From Streptomyces sp. NBC_00271 (GTDB lineage: Bacteria; Actinomycetota; Actinomycetes; Streptomycetales; Streptomycetaceae), in contig NZ_CP108070.1 of assembly GCF_036178845.1 (NCBI RefSeq), positions 10,106,001 to 10,170,000 on the forward strand: 64,000 bases of DNA, in the 5' to 3' direction. The position numbers were made by a program, and so were the translations under genes. Positions within the stretch are counted from its first letter, which is position 1. Each line of letters opens with the position of its first letter. Of the stretch, positions 28,281 to 36,557 are shown one piece after another. Below the pieces are notes generated by a model. It ran no database searches, was not told the DNA's origin, and saw nothing but the letters and a program-made list of their open reading frames with translations.

Positions 28281-28470
28281 CTATGGGGCCGGGTGACTGT
28301 CGGGGATCTGCGTGGGTCCGTACTTGTCGAGCGTGTCCTCCAGGTCGTGTGCTGTGCTGGTCGGCCTCTTCCCACAGCTCGACCATCCGGTCCGCCGTGT
28401 CGGAAGGCGAAGCCGACTCCTGCGGCGTGTCGCACGGTTCGGCGCCTCCCGAACGGGCGTCTGACGTCAT
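28281..28470 (-). pseudogene. frameshifted small acidic protein gene
   Basis: A minus-strand ATG at 28470 with GGAGGGGACG upstream encodes MTSDARSGGAEP and SPSDTADRMVELWEEADQHS. Near 28350 the natural-looking continuation (LEDTLDKYGPTQIPDSHPAP, then TAG at 28281-28283) lies one base out of frame. Removing a single base would give a tidy 62-residue acidic protein. Either a recent frameshift or a sequencing error. Confidence 0.4.
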
Positions 28471-28589
28471 CGTCCCCTCCGGAGCCTGGATCCTGGCGGC
28501 GGAAACCGTAGCGCGGGGTGTACTCAGCGACACCCCGTACGGGTCACCAGAACGCGCCGACTCCCGCCCGCCTCCGATGGAATGGACGC

Positions 28590-29270
28590 GTGACCGCGCC
28601 CCCGGACGACTGTCTCGCCCGCAACGAGTGGATCTGCGGTGAGTATCTGAGCACGCGCCGCCAGATCCTCCTGGACGCGGTCGTCCAGCACCTCCAGCTC
28701 ACGGCGGTCTCCGTGCTCGTCGGACTCGTCATCGCGGTGCCGCTGGCCGTCCTGGCCCGGCGCTGGGGCTGGGCGGCCGGACCCGTCCTCGCGGTGACCA
28801 CGATCCTCTACACCATCCCGTCCCTCGCGATGTTCTCGCTGCTCCTGCCCGTGTACGGGCTGTCGGCCACGCTGGTCGTCTCCGGACTCGTCCTCTACTC
28901 GCTGACCCTCCTCGTCCGCAACATCCTCGCGGGCCTGCGCGCCGTCCCCGAGGAGACCCGGCAGGCCGCCCGCGGCATGGGATACGGGCCCATCCGCCTC
29001 CTGCTCACCGTGGAACTGCCGCTCGCGGTGCCCGCCTCGATGGCCGGACTGCGCATCGCCACCGTCTCGGCGGTCTCACTGGTGACGGTCGGCGCGATCG
29101 TCGGCTTCGGGGGACTCGGCAATCTCATCTACGCGGGCATGAACACCTACTTCAAGGCGCAGGTCCTCACCGCGTCCGTACTCTGCGTCGTCATCGCCGT
29201 CGCCGCGGACCTCCTTCTGCTCGCGGTACAGCGGCTCATCACCCCCTGGACGCGGGCGGCCCGCGGATGA
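28590..29270 (+). CDS. betaine/proline-type ABC transporter permease
   Basis: A 226-residue membrane protein with five or six hydrophobic helices and the EAA-loop region EETRQAARGMGYGPIRLLLT characteristic of OpuB/OpuC/ProW permeases. It should import glycine betaine, choline or related quaternary amines with the next two genes. GTG start (VTAPPDDCL). ATGA overlap to the second permease. Confidence 0.85.
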   Translation: MTAPPDDCLARNEWICGEYLSTRRQILLDAVVQHLQLTAVSVLVGLVIAVPLAVLARRWGWAAGPVLAVTTILYTIPSLAMFSLLLPVYGLSATLVVSGLVLYSLTLLVRNILAGLRAVPEETRQAARGMGYGPIRLLLTVELPLAVPASMAGLRIATVSAVSLVTVGAIVGFGGLGNLIYAGMNTYFKAQVLTASVLCVVIAVAADLLLLAVQRLITPWTRAARG

Positions 29271-29938
29271 ACGCCCTGACCGGGGCCTGGGACTGGCTCG
29301 GCGACCCCACGCACTGGTCCGGGGACGACGGCGTCTGGCACCGCCTCGCCCAGCACCTCGTCCTGACCGTCGTCTGCCTCGTCATCAGCTGCCTCGTCGC
29401 GCTGCCCGTCGCCCTCGTCCTGGGCCACCTCGGCAAGGGCGGCGCGCTCGCCGTCAACATCTCCAACATCGGCCGCGCCGTCCCCACCTTCGCCGTACTG
29501 GTCCTCCTGCTGCTCACCCCGCTCGGCAAGTGGGGCGAGGGCCCGACCGTCGTCGCGCTGGTCCTCTTCGCCGTACCACCGCTGCTCACCAACGCCTACG
29601 TCGGGATGCGCGAGGTCGACCGGAGCGTGGTGCGCTCGGCGCGAGGCATGGGGATGACCGGCCGACAGATGCTGTTGCACGTAGAACTGCCGCTTTCGCT
29701 CCCGATGGTCATGAACGGCGTACGGATCGCCGCGGTCCAACTCGTCGCGACCGCCACGATCGCCGCGCTCGCGGGCGGCGGCGGACTCGGCCGGATCATC
29801 ACCGCGGGCTTCAACCTGGCGAGCACCCCGCAGGTGGTCGCCGGCGCGATACTCGTCGCCGTGTTCGCCCTGATCGTCGAGGGAATCTTCGAGATCGCCG
29901 AACGGCTGGCACCACGCTGGGCGAGGGGCATCCGATGA
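29267..29938 (+). CDS. betaine/proline-type ABC transporter permease
   Basis: A 223-residue second permease with EAA-loop DRSVVRSARGMGMTGRQMLL and helices such as LVLTVVCLVISCLVALPVAL. Starts inside the stop of the first permease and overlaps the binding-protein gene by 4 bp, so the three are co-translated. Confidence 0.85.
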   Translation: MNALTGAWDWLGDPTHWSGDDGVWHRLAQHLVLTVVCLVISCLVALPVALVLGHLGKGGALAVNISNIGRAVPTFAVLVLLLLTPLGKWGEGPTVVALVLFAVPPLLTNAYVGMREVDRSVVRSARGMGMTGRQMLLHVELPLSLPMVMNGVRIAAVQLVATATIAALAGGGGLGRIITAGFNLASTPQVVAGAILVAVFALIVEGIFEIAERLAPRWARGIR

Positions 29939-30870
29939 GGCGAGGCGGGGCCCTGCTGAGCCTGGTCCTGCTGACCGGCTGCGGCAGCGGCCCGTCCCTG
30001 GAGAACCGCGGCGCGGTCACCGCGCCACCCGGCGACAGCAAGCACCTGACCATCGGCTCGGCCGGGTTCACCGAGAGCGACCTGCTGGCCCAGATGTACG
30101 CGCTGCTGCTCGACCAGGCCGGATACAAGACCTCCATGCTGACGGTCGCCAACCGCGAACTCTACGAACCCGCCCTGGAATCCGGCCAGATCGACGTGGT
30201 ACCGGAGTACGCGGCCACCTTCGCCGACTGGCTGAACGCCAAGACCCACGGGGCGGACGCGCCGCCCGTCGGCTCACCCGATCTCGCCACCACGATGAAG
30301 GCGCTCCGGTCGCTCGCCGCACCGCGCGGCCTCACCGTCCTCGACCCCGGCAGGGCCGTCGACCAGAACGCCTTCGCGGTGACGGCGGCGTACGCCGGGC
30401 AGCATCACCTGAAGACGCTCAGCGACCTCGGCGCGTCCCATCTTCCGGTACGGCTCGCGGCGGGCGACGAGTGCGTCCAACGGCCCTACTGCGAGCCGGG
30501 GTTGAAGAAGACGTACGGCATCGACATCACCGGCGTCGACCCGAAGGGCGTGGGCACCACCCAGGCGAAGCGGGCCGTGCAGAGTGGTCAGGACCAGATG
30601 CTCCTGACCACGACGACGGACGCGACGCTCGACGAGTTCGGCCTCGTCCTCCTCGCCGACGACAAACATCTGCAGAACGCCGACTACATCGTGCCCGTCA
30701 TCAACCGCTCGCGAGCCGGCAGCGAGGGCGTCACCAAGGCACTCGGCAAGCTCAACGACGTACTCACCACCGCGGACCTGGCATCGATGAACCGGCAGGT
30801 GGACAGCTGGCGACGGCTGCCCGAGGACGTGGCGCGGACCTATCTGAAGGACAAGGGTCTGCTGAAGTGA
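29935..30870 (+). CDS. betaine/choline-type ABC substrate-binding lipoprotein
   Basis: A 311-residue OpuAC-family protein with a short lipoprotein signal (LLSLVLLTGCGSG, Cys at the lipobox) and the family motif IGSAGFTESDLLAQMYALLL. It captures substrate outside the membrane for the two upstream permeases. The matching ATPase is not next door; the likely partner lies 2.4 kb away on the other strand (33225-34409). Confidence 0.85.
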   Translation: MRRGGALLSLVLLTGCGSGPSLENRGAVTAPPGDSKHLTIGSAGFTESDLLAQMYALLLDQAGYKTSMLTVANRELYEPALESGQIDVVPEYAATFADWLNAKTHGADAPPVGSPDLATTMKALRSLAAPRGLTVLDPGRAVDQNAFAVTAAYAGQHHLKTLSDLGASHLPVRLAAGDECVQRPYCEPGLKKTYGIDITGVDPKGVGTTQAKRAVQSGQDQMLLTTTTDATLDEFGLVLLADDKHLQNADYIVPVINRSRAGSEGVTKALGKLNDVLTTADLASMNRQVDSWRRLPEDVARTYLKDKGLLK

Positions 30871-30895
30871 CGCCCTCAGAGGCCCTCAGGCGCCC

Positions 30896-31735
30896 TCAGA
30901 CCCGGCGCCAGCGGGCCATCGCGAAGGAGAACAGACCGAACAGCACGAGGCCGGCGGCGACGCACACCAGCAGCCACGGTCCCGCCGGGGTGTGGGCGAA
31001 CGAGCGGATCGTGTCGTCCAGTCCCTTCGCCCGGTCGGGTTCGTAGTCGATCGCCGCGCGCACGGCAAAGCACCCCGCCGCGGCGAACACCAGCCCGCGC
31101 GCCGCGCCACCGCCCACACCGGTCACATCCACCAGCCGCCGCGTGCGCGCCGACATCTGACCGAGCTTCAGCTTCTTGTGGTACTTGCGCAACACGGCCC
31201 GCCCGCCGATCAGCAGACCCGCCACGACGATGCCGACTCCGGCGGCTCCGACGATCCACTGCCCCGCAGGCAGATCCAGCACCTTGGCCGTCACATCCCG
31301 CGACTGCTGGTCGCTCGAACCCTTCCCGCCACTGCCCGAGCCCGCCGCGAACGACAGCACCGAGTAGGCGACGAACGCGTAGAACACGAAGCGCACGGCC
31401 GACAGCAGTCGCTTCTTCGCCGCCCGGCCGTCCGGCCCGGCGGAACCGAAGCACGCCTCGGACAGCCGCCACAACGCCATGCCGACGAGGCCGACAGTCA
31501 GCGCCCACAGCAGCACCGCGCCGAAGGGCTGCTGCGCGATCTCCGCGACGGCACCGTTGCGGTCCGCCTGCTTCTTCCCGTCCCCGAAGGCGATCCGCAG
31601 TGCCAGCACACCGACCAGCAGGTAGATCACGCCCCGCGCGGTCAGACCCGCCCGGGCGGCGTACTCCACCCCCGAGCCCCTCGCCGCGCGCCGAGCCTTG
31701 ATGCGTCCGGTCCGTGCCGTCGCACTTGCGTTCAT
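30896..31735 (-). CDS. DUF1206-domain membrane protein
   Basis: A 279-residue protein made of three similar two-helix modules (for example ARAGLTARGVIYLLVGVLAL, FYAFVAYSVLSFAAG, GAARGLVFAAAGCFAVRAAI), the layout of DUF1206 proteins of unknown function. GGGAGGTCCAC gives a strong ribosome site. It ends 25 bp from the convergent binding-protein stop. Confidence 0.8.
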   Translation of the reverse strand: MNASATARTGRIKARRAARGSGVEYAARAGLTARGVIYLLVGVLALRIAFGDGKKQADRNGAVAEIAQQPFGAVLLWALTVGLVGMALWRLSEACFGSAGPDGRAAKKRLLSAVRFVFYAFVAYSVLSFAAGSGSGGKGSSDQQSRDVTAKVLDLPAGQWIVGAAGVGIVVAGLLIGGRAVLRKYHKKLKLGQMSARTRRLVDVTGVGGGAARGLVFAAAGCFAVRAAIDYEPDRAKGLDDTIRSFAHTPAGPWLLVCVAAGLVLFGLFSFAMARWRRV

Positions 31736-31886
31736 GTGGACCTCCCGCGGAACGGGTGCCCTCGCATCGGAGAGACATACGTGTGCGGGAGTGGCCAGAT
31801 TGCGGCGTTCCGATGCCGGATGAGGCCTTCCTCCCGGCCCTTGGCTCGCTACGCTGGAGAGGGATGCTTTGCCACGGGGGGTTCAC

Positions 31887-32684
31887 ATGGGCAGTGCGCG
31901 ATTCCGGACTCAGAGCAAATCTACTCAGGCCAAGGCCACGCCCCGGCCCACCACCGAGACTGAGCCGGAAGTGAGGCAGCCGACCAGCCGATGGCACGAG
32001 GTTGAGCCGCCGGCGCGGCAGCCGACCAGTCAGGGGCAAGGGGTTGAGCTGCCACCGAGGCAGCCCACCAGCCGATGGCACGAGGTTGAGCCGCCGGCGC
32101 GGCAGCCGACCAGTCGAGTGCAGGAGGTTCGGCGCGTGCGAGACAACTCGGACGTGCACCCGCTCATCGACTACGCCGACTACGACAGGTTGCTGCGCCT
32201 GGCCCGTGAGCCGAGCCCCGAGCAGATCAGCCGCCTGCGTCCCGACGAGCCGACAACTCCGTTGGTGTATGTCTTCGGCCCGATCACCGACAGCCAGGTG
32301 GCGATCAACTCCCAAGGGAATGTCACCCAGAATCGGACCGACTTACGGCCCGAGCAGTTGTACCGGGCGCAGTTCCAGCCGGCGCGGCGTGCCGACCCCG
32401 TACAGGTGGTGGAAACGCTGCGGGTCGAAGTCGATCGGCTGGGGCTCGACCTCTACTCGCAGTACGTCATTCGGCAGGCCGCGGCGGTGATCAAGGTGGA
32501 GCTGGGCCGCCCCCGGATCAATGAGGAACGTGTCCGCAGGGCCGTCGAGCAGATCCTCGCCTGCCTGGCCGGGCAGCTCGGCGGCGCCCCGCTCACCGCC
32601 CGTCTGGCGGCCCTGTCGGCTCGCCTGGAGGCTGTCCTCGGTAGCGCGCCGGAAGAGAACTCCGGTTCAGGAGGCGTACGTTGA
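31887..32684 (+). CDS. repeat-bearing protein with amyloid-like motif
   Basis: A 265-residue soluble protein. Residues 30-80 hold four 14-residue repeats built on RQPTS-x4-VE-x-PP, likely disordered. Residues 130-149 carry FGPITDSQVAINSQGNVTQN, a Gln/Asn-rich hydrophobic motif echoed at the start of the next gene. The C-terminal part (about 165-255) is helical and positively charged (VVETLRVEVDRLGLDLYSQY). ATG with a GGGGGG-TTCAC leader. No enzyme domain is recognised. The shared motif suggests the two products co-assemble, which is inference. Confidence 0.55.
   Translation: MGSARFRTQSKSTQAKATPRPTTETEPEVRQPTSRWHEVEPPARQPTSQGQGVELPPRQPTSRWHEVEPPARQPTSRVQEVRRVRDNSDVHPLIDYADYDRLLRLAREPSPEQISRLRPDEPTTPLVYVFGPITDSQVAINSQGNVTQNRTDLRPEQLYRAQFQPARRADPVQVVETLRVEVDRLGLDLYSQYVIRQAAAVIKVELGRPRINEERVRRAVEQILACLAGQLGGAPLTARLAALSARLEAVLGSAPEENSGSGGVR
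31974..32123 (+). repeat. four 42-bp in-gene tandem repeats
   Basis: Units start at about 31974, 32016, 32058 and 32100. Units 1 and 3 are nearly identical (both encode RQPTSRWHEVEPPA), while 2 and 4 diverge, so the array looks like a recent duplication of an 84-bp pair. Copy number may vary between strains. Confidence 0.8.
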
Positions 32685-33079
32685 CGAGTTCGGGCGGTGC
32701 CCAGTTCCACGGGCCCATTCACGGCAGCCAGATCGCGATCGGCGGTCACCACGTGACCCAGCATCAGTACGTGACGGCCGACGAGGGGGCGAGCGCCAGG
32801 CTCGCCGAGGTCGTACGGTCGTTGCTCGCGGCGCTGGAGACGCTCGGCCTGGCGGCCGAGGACGAGACCGCCGTGCGCCAGGACGCCGAGGCCGCTCTGG
32901 CGGAGGCCGCCCGGTCCCAGCCGGACGTGGGACGCCTGCGCGGTCTGCTGGGCCGGATCAGGACCGTACTCGCATCGGTGGCGGCCGGCGCGGCCACGGG
33001 GGCTGCCGCGGGCGCCGGCACCGGAGCGGCCGAGCTGGCACACGCCGTGCTCGTCGACCTGCAGAACGCCCTGCCCTGA
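32681..33079 (+). CDS. small protein with N-terminal amyloid-like motif
   Basis: A 132-residue protein beginning with FHGPIHGSQIAIGGHHVTQ at residues 9-27, homologous to the motif in the upstream gene. The remainder is helical (LAEVVRSLLAALETLGLAAE) and ends with a Gly/Ala-rich segment (VAAGAATGAAAGAGTGAAEL) that could insert in a membrane. TTG start, overlapping the previous stop, with a strong AGGAGGCGTACG leader, so the two proteins are made together. Not a recognised family. Confidence 0.55.
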   Translation: MTSSGGAQFHGPIHGSQIAIGGHHVTQHQYVTADEGASARLAEVVRSLLAALETLGLAAEDETAVRQDAEAALAEAARSQPDVGRLRGLLGRIRTVLASVAAGAATGAAAGAGTGAAELAHAVLVDLQNALP

Positions 33080-33100
33080 GTCGCGCCGGGGGACGCTCCA

Positions 33101-33160
33101 AGGGGCGCCCCGAAGGGGCGCGGGGAACTGCGCGCTCAGCCACAACAGCCCCGCAGCCAA
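33101..33160 (+). repeat. Streptomyces-type dispersed intergenic repeat, copy 1
   Basis: A GGGGCGCCCC hairpin then GGGGCGCGGGGAACTGCGCG, followed by a weaker CAGCCACAA...CCCGCAGCC tail. The same core recurs at 40943, 46281 (inverted) and 52911. Here it fills the gap between the amyloid-motif pair and the convergent ABC ATPase and may act as a terminator. Confidence 0.7.
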
Positions 33161-33224
33161 AGCACGACCCGCACTCCGCAGCCAAAATCCGACCCGCACC
33201 CCACGGCCCAACCCAGCGGAGCGC

Positions 33225-34409
33225 TCACGCATCGGAGATCGAGTCGAACGACACCTGCCCCCGCCGCACCCCCCGCGCATCCGCGTCCACCGACCGCCGC
33301 AGCGCCTCGTGCAGTTTCGCCGGGGTGAGTACGCCGAGGAAGCGGGTCCCGTCCAGTACCGCGACCCAGCCCGCGTCGTGCTGGAGCATCACGCTGAAGG
33401 CCTGCTTCAGCGGGGCGCCCACCGGGACCCATGCCGGGGGGCCGGGGGTGTCCCCCGGAGAGTGCAGCATTCGGTGGGCGCGGTCGCCGACGGACCCGCC
33501 CGCCGCCAACTCGTCGACGCCCACCCACCCGTGCAGATCGTCCTCCGCGTCCAGGACGACCGCCCATCGCGCGCCCTGCGCGCGCAAGCGGGCGACCGCC
33601 GTCTCGGCGGGCTCGTCAAGGCGGGCGACGGGCGGCTGTTCCAGGTCGCCGGGCTCGATGTCGGTGACCGACAGCCGCTTCAGCCCGCGGTCGGCGCCGA
33701 CGAACTCGGCGACGTAGGGAGTGGCCGGGGTGCCCAGCACGGCCCCCGGCGTGTCGAACTGCTCGATGCGGCCCTGCCCGTACACCGCGATGCGGTCGCC
33801 GAGCCGTACCGCCTCCTCGATGTCGTGCGTGACCAGCAGCACCGTCTTGCGCACGGCCTCCTGCATGCGCAGGAACTCGTCCTGCAACTGTTCCCGGACC
33901 ACCGGGTCGACGGCCCCGAAGGGCTCGTCCATCAGCAGTACGGGTGGATCGGCGGCGAGCGCCCGGGCCACCCCGACCCGCTGGCGCTGGCCGCCCGACA
34001 GCTGTTCCGGATAGCGCGAGCCGTACGTCTTCGGGTCCAGGCCCACCAGATCGAGCAGCTCCGCGGCGCGCGTCCGCGCCTTCGCCCTCTTCCAGCCGAT
34101 GAGCGTCGGCACGGTCGCCGTGTTGTCGAGGATCGTCCGGTGCGGGAACAGGCCCACCTGCTGGATGACGTACCCGATCCGCCTCCGCAGCCGCACCGGG
34201 TCGACCGTGGCGACGTCCTGGCCGTTCACGAAGATCCGGCCGGAGGTCGGTTCGATCAGCCGGTTCACCATCATCATGGTCGTCGTCTTGCCGCAGCCCG
34301 ACGGGCCGACGAGCGTGACGAGTTCGCCCTCCGCGACCTCGAACGAGAGGCCGTCCACGGCCGTCGTGCCGTCCGGGTAGCGCTTGGTGACCTGTTCGAA
34401 CCGGATCAT
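33225..34409 (-). CDS. betaine/proline-type ABC ATPase with CBS domains
   Basis: A 394-residue OpuA/ProV-type ATPase: Walker A GPSGCGKTTT, signature LSGGQRQRVGVARAL, Walker B PVLLMDEPFGAVD and switch His in VTHDIEEA, then tandem CBS domains (about 260-385), which in this family sense ionic strength or nucleotides. Probably powers the permeases at 28590-29938. It begins only 22 bp after the lutC stop on the same strand, so it may be read from the rhamnose/lactate transcript. Confidence 0.85.
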   Translation of the reverse strand: MIRFEQVTKRYPDGTTAVDGLSFEVAEGELVTLVGPSGCGKTTTMMMVNRLIEPTSGRIFVNGQDVATVDPVRLRRRIGYVIQQVGLFPHRTILDNTATVPTLIGWKRAKARTRAAELLDLVGLDPKTYGSRYPEQLSGGQRQRVGVARALAADPPVLLMDEPFGAVDPVVREQLQDEFLRMQEAVRKTVLLVTHDIEEAVRLGDRIAVYGQGRIEQFDTPGAVLGTPATPYVAEFVGADRGLKRLSVTDIEPGDLEQPPVARLDEPAETAVARLRAQGARWAVVLDAEDDLHGWVGVDELAAGGSVGDRAHRMLHSPGDTPGPPAWVPVGAPLKQAFSVMLQHDAGWVAVLDGTRFLGVLTPAKLHEALRRSVDADARGVRRGQVSFDSISDA

Positions 34410-34431
34410 CTCCTCACGCTAACCGCGCAGG

Positions 34432-35079
34432 TCACTCCCCGCTCACCAGCACCACTTCCAGGGTGCGCGGACCGTGCACCCCCTCGACCCGGTCGAGCTC
34501 GATGTCGCTGGTCGCCGAAGGGCCGGAGATCCAGGTCAGCGGGCGGGTCGGATCCAGGCGCTCCAGGGCCTGAGGCACGGAGGAGACGACTTGATCGGGG
34601 ACGCGGACGACACAGATGTGGTGATCGGGGACCAGCGTGATGCGACGGCGTCCCTGGTCCGGGCCGCCGTCCAGGACGAGGGTGCCGGTCTCGGCGATGG
34701 CGAGCGCGCAGCCCGTGACCACGCTCTCGACCTTGTCGAGTTCGTGCGGCGTGCTCGCGGCGCGGTCGTGCACGCGGGTGGGATCGGCGGCCGACATCCA
34801 CTCCGGCGGGAGCCCCGGGGGAACGAGCACGTACTGGGGTCCCCGCGCGGCGAGCAGCCGCATGATGAGGTACGGCAGTTCTTCCGCGTCTGTGCGGTGC
34901 ACGATCGCCCGGTAGTCCGCCAGGTTCTCCGCCAGCAGATCCACCGTCTGCTCGACACTCCGCCCCCCGTGCTCGCGCAGGTACCCCCGCTCAACGGCCT
35001 GCTCGTACGGCGTGTCGTCCCGCGGCACGTCGGCGAGCGCGCGCCGCACCCGCCCCAGGATCAGATCCCTGCTGCTCAC
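34432..35079 (-). CDS. lutC: L-lactate utilization protein LutC (LUD domain)
   Basis: A 215-residue LUD-domain protein, the third component of the LutABC lactate-oxidising complex; the core ALAIAETGTLVLDGGPDQG is typical. GTG start overlapping the lutB stop. Ends the rhamnose-to-pyruvate gene series. Confidence 0.85.
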   Translation of the reverse strand: MSSRDLILGRVRRALADVPRDDTPYEQAVERGYLREHGGRSVEQTVDLLAENLADYRAIVHRTDAEELPYLIMRLLAARGPQYVLVPPGLPPEWMSAADPTRVHDRAASTPHELDKVESVVTGCALAIAETGTLVLDGGPDQGRRRITLVPDHHICVVRVPDQVVSSVPQALERLDPTRPLTWISGPSATSDIELDRVEGVHGPRTLEVVLVSGE

Positions 35080-36557
35080 TTGTCCGTGTCCTTTCCGCCG
35101 TGCGTACGCTGCCACCAGTCGCGGAACGGCTCCGCGGGCACTGTCGGGAGATCCCGGGTGTCGCTCCATGCCTTGCCCGGACCGGGCAGCGAGCGTGGAT
35201 GGAAGCGGCGGGTCCGGGAGGCGAGCCGCTGGCCGGTGCGCAGCGCGCCGGGGTGGCTGAACGCCCAGCGGGCTGCCCGCATCGCCGCCCGCTCGGCGGC
35301 GTGCCCCTTGGCGGGCTTGAGGACGACCTTGTTGCCCTCCCGCGTCGCCTGACCGCCCTCGGCGATCCGTTCGCGCAGGTGGACGAGGACCTCCGGGATG
35401 TCGATGGCGACCGGGCAGACCTCGTAGCAGGCGCCGCAGAGCGAGGAGGCGTACGGGAGCGAGGCGTCGATCTCGCTTGCGGTGCCCCGGAGTTGGGGGC
35501 TGAGGATCGCCCCGATCGGGCCGGGGTAGACCGAGCCGTAGGCATGGCCGCCCGCGCGCTCGTACACCGGGCAGACGTTGAGACACGCCGAGCAGCGGAT
35601 GCAGCGCAGGGCTTGGCGGCCGACCTCGTCGGCGAGCGTGTCGGTGCGGCCGTTGTCGATGAGGACCAGGTGGAAGGTCTGGGGGCCGTCCGCATCCGTG
35701 GTGCCCGTCCACATCGAGGTGTACGGGTTCATACGCTCGGCGGTCGAGGAGCGGGGAAGGGTCTGGAGGAAGACCTCCAGGTCCTGCCAGGTCGGCACGA
35801 TCTTCTCGATGCCGACGACCGAGATCAGCGTCTCGGGGAGGGTCAGGCACATCCGGCCGTTGCCCTCGGACTCCACGACCATCAGGGTGCCGGTCTCGGC
35901 GACCATGAAGTTGGCGCCGGAGATGCCGACCTTCGCGCGCAGGAACTTATCGCGCAGGTGCAGTCGGGCGGCTTCGGCCAGTTCGGCGGGCGTGTCGGTG
36001 AGGCCTTCCGGCGCCGGCCGGCCCCACTCGCCCATCTCGCGCGCGAAGATGTCGCGGATCTCGCCGCGGTTGCGGTGGATGGCCGGGACGAGGATGTGGG
36101 AGGGCCGGTCCTTGCCCAACTGCACGATGAGCTCGGCGAGATCGGTCTCGTAGGCGTGGATGCCCTCGGCCTCCAGGGCTTCGTTGAGGCCGATCTCCTG
36201 CGTGGCCATCGACTTGACCTTGACGACCTCGCTCTCCCCGGTCATCTTCACCAGGTCGGCGACGATCCGGTTGGCCTCGTCGGCATCGGCGGCCCAGTGC
36301 ACGATGCCCCCGGCCGCGGTGACCGACTCCTCCAACTGCACGAGGTAGCGGTCGAGATGACGGAGCGTGTGGTCCTTGATCTGCTTGCCGGCCTCGCGCA
36401 GCGCGGCCCAGTCGTCGAGTTCCGCGACGGCGACCGCCCGCTTGGCGCGGATCGTGTGGGTGGCGTGGCGCAGATTGCCGCGCAGGGTCGGGTTGTTGAC
36501 CGCCTCGTGCGCCGCCTTGGGAAACGCGGGCATACCGACGAACGTGCCACCGCTCAT
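35076..36557 (-). CDS. lutB: L-lactate dehydrogenase iron-sulfur subunit LutB
   Basis: A 493-residue protein: N-terminal LUD-like domain (GANFMVAETGTLMVVESEGN) and two [4Fe-4S] ferredoxin motifs (CIRCSACLNVCP and CGACYEVCPVAI), then a long C-terminal part. It moves electrons in L-lactate oxidation to pyruvate. ATGA overlap with lutA. Confidence 0.9.
   Translation of the reverse strand: MSGGTFVGMPAFPKAAHEAVNNPTLRGNLRHATHTIRAKRAVAVAELDDWAALREAGKQIKDHTLRHLDRYLVQLEESVTAAGGIVHWAADADEANRIVADLVKMTGESEVVKVKSMATQEIGLNEALEAEGIHAYETDLAELIVQLGKDRPSHILVPAIHRNRGEIRDIFAREMGEWGRPAPEGLTDTPAELAEAARLHLRDKFLRAKVGISGANFMVAETGTLMVVESEGNGRMCLTLPETLISVVGIEKIVPTWQDLEVFLQTLPRSSTAERMNPYTSMWTGTTDADGPQTFHLVLIDNGRTDTLADEVGRQALRCIRCSACLNVCPVYERAGGHAYGSVYPGPIGAILSPQLRGTASEIDASLPYASSLCGACYEVCPVAIDIPEVLVHLRERIAEGGQATREGNKVVLKPAKGHAAERAAMRAARWAFSHPGALRTGQRLASRTRRFHPRSLPGPGKAWSDTRDLPTVPAEPFRDWWQRTHGGKDTDK

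Noticed and set aside
30871..30900. CGCCCTCAGAGGCCCTCAGG direct repeat as an attachment site
   Set aside because: A short local duplication between convergent stops without integrase or tRNA gene; no second copy elsewhere in the window.
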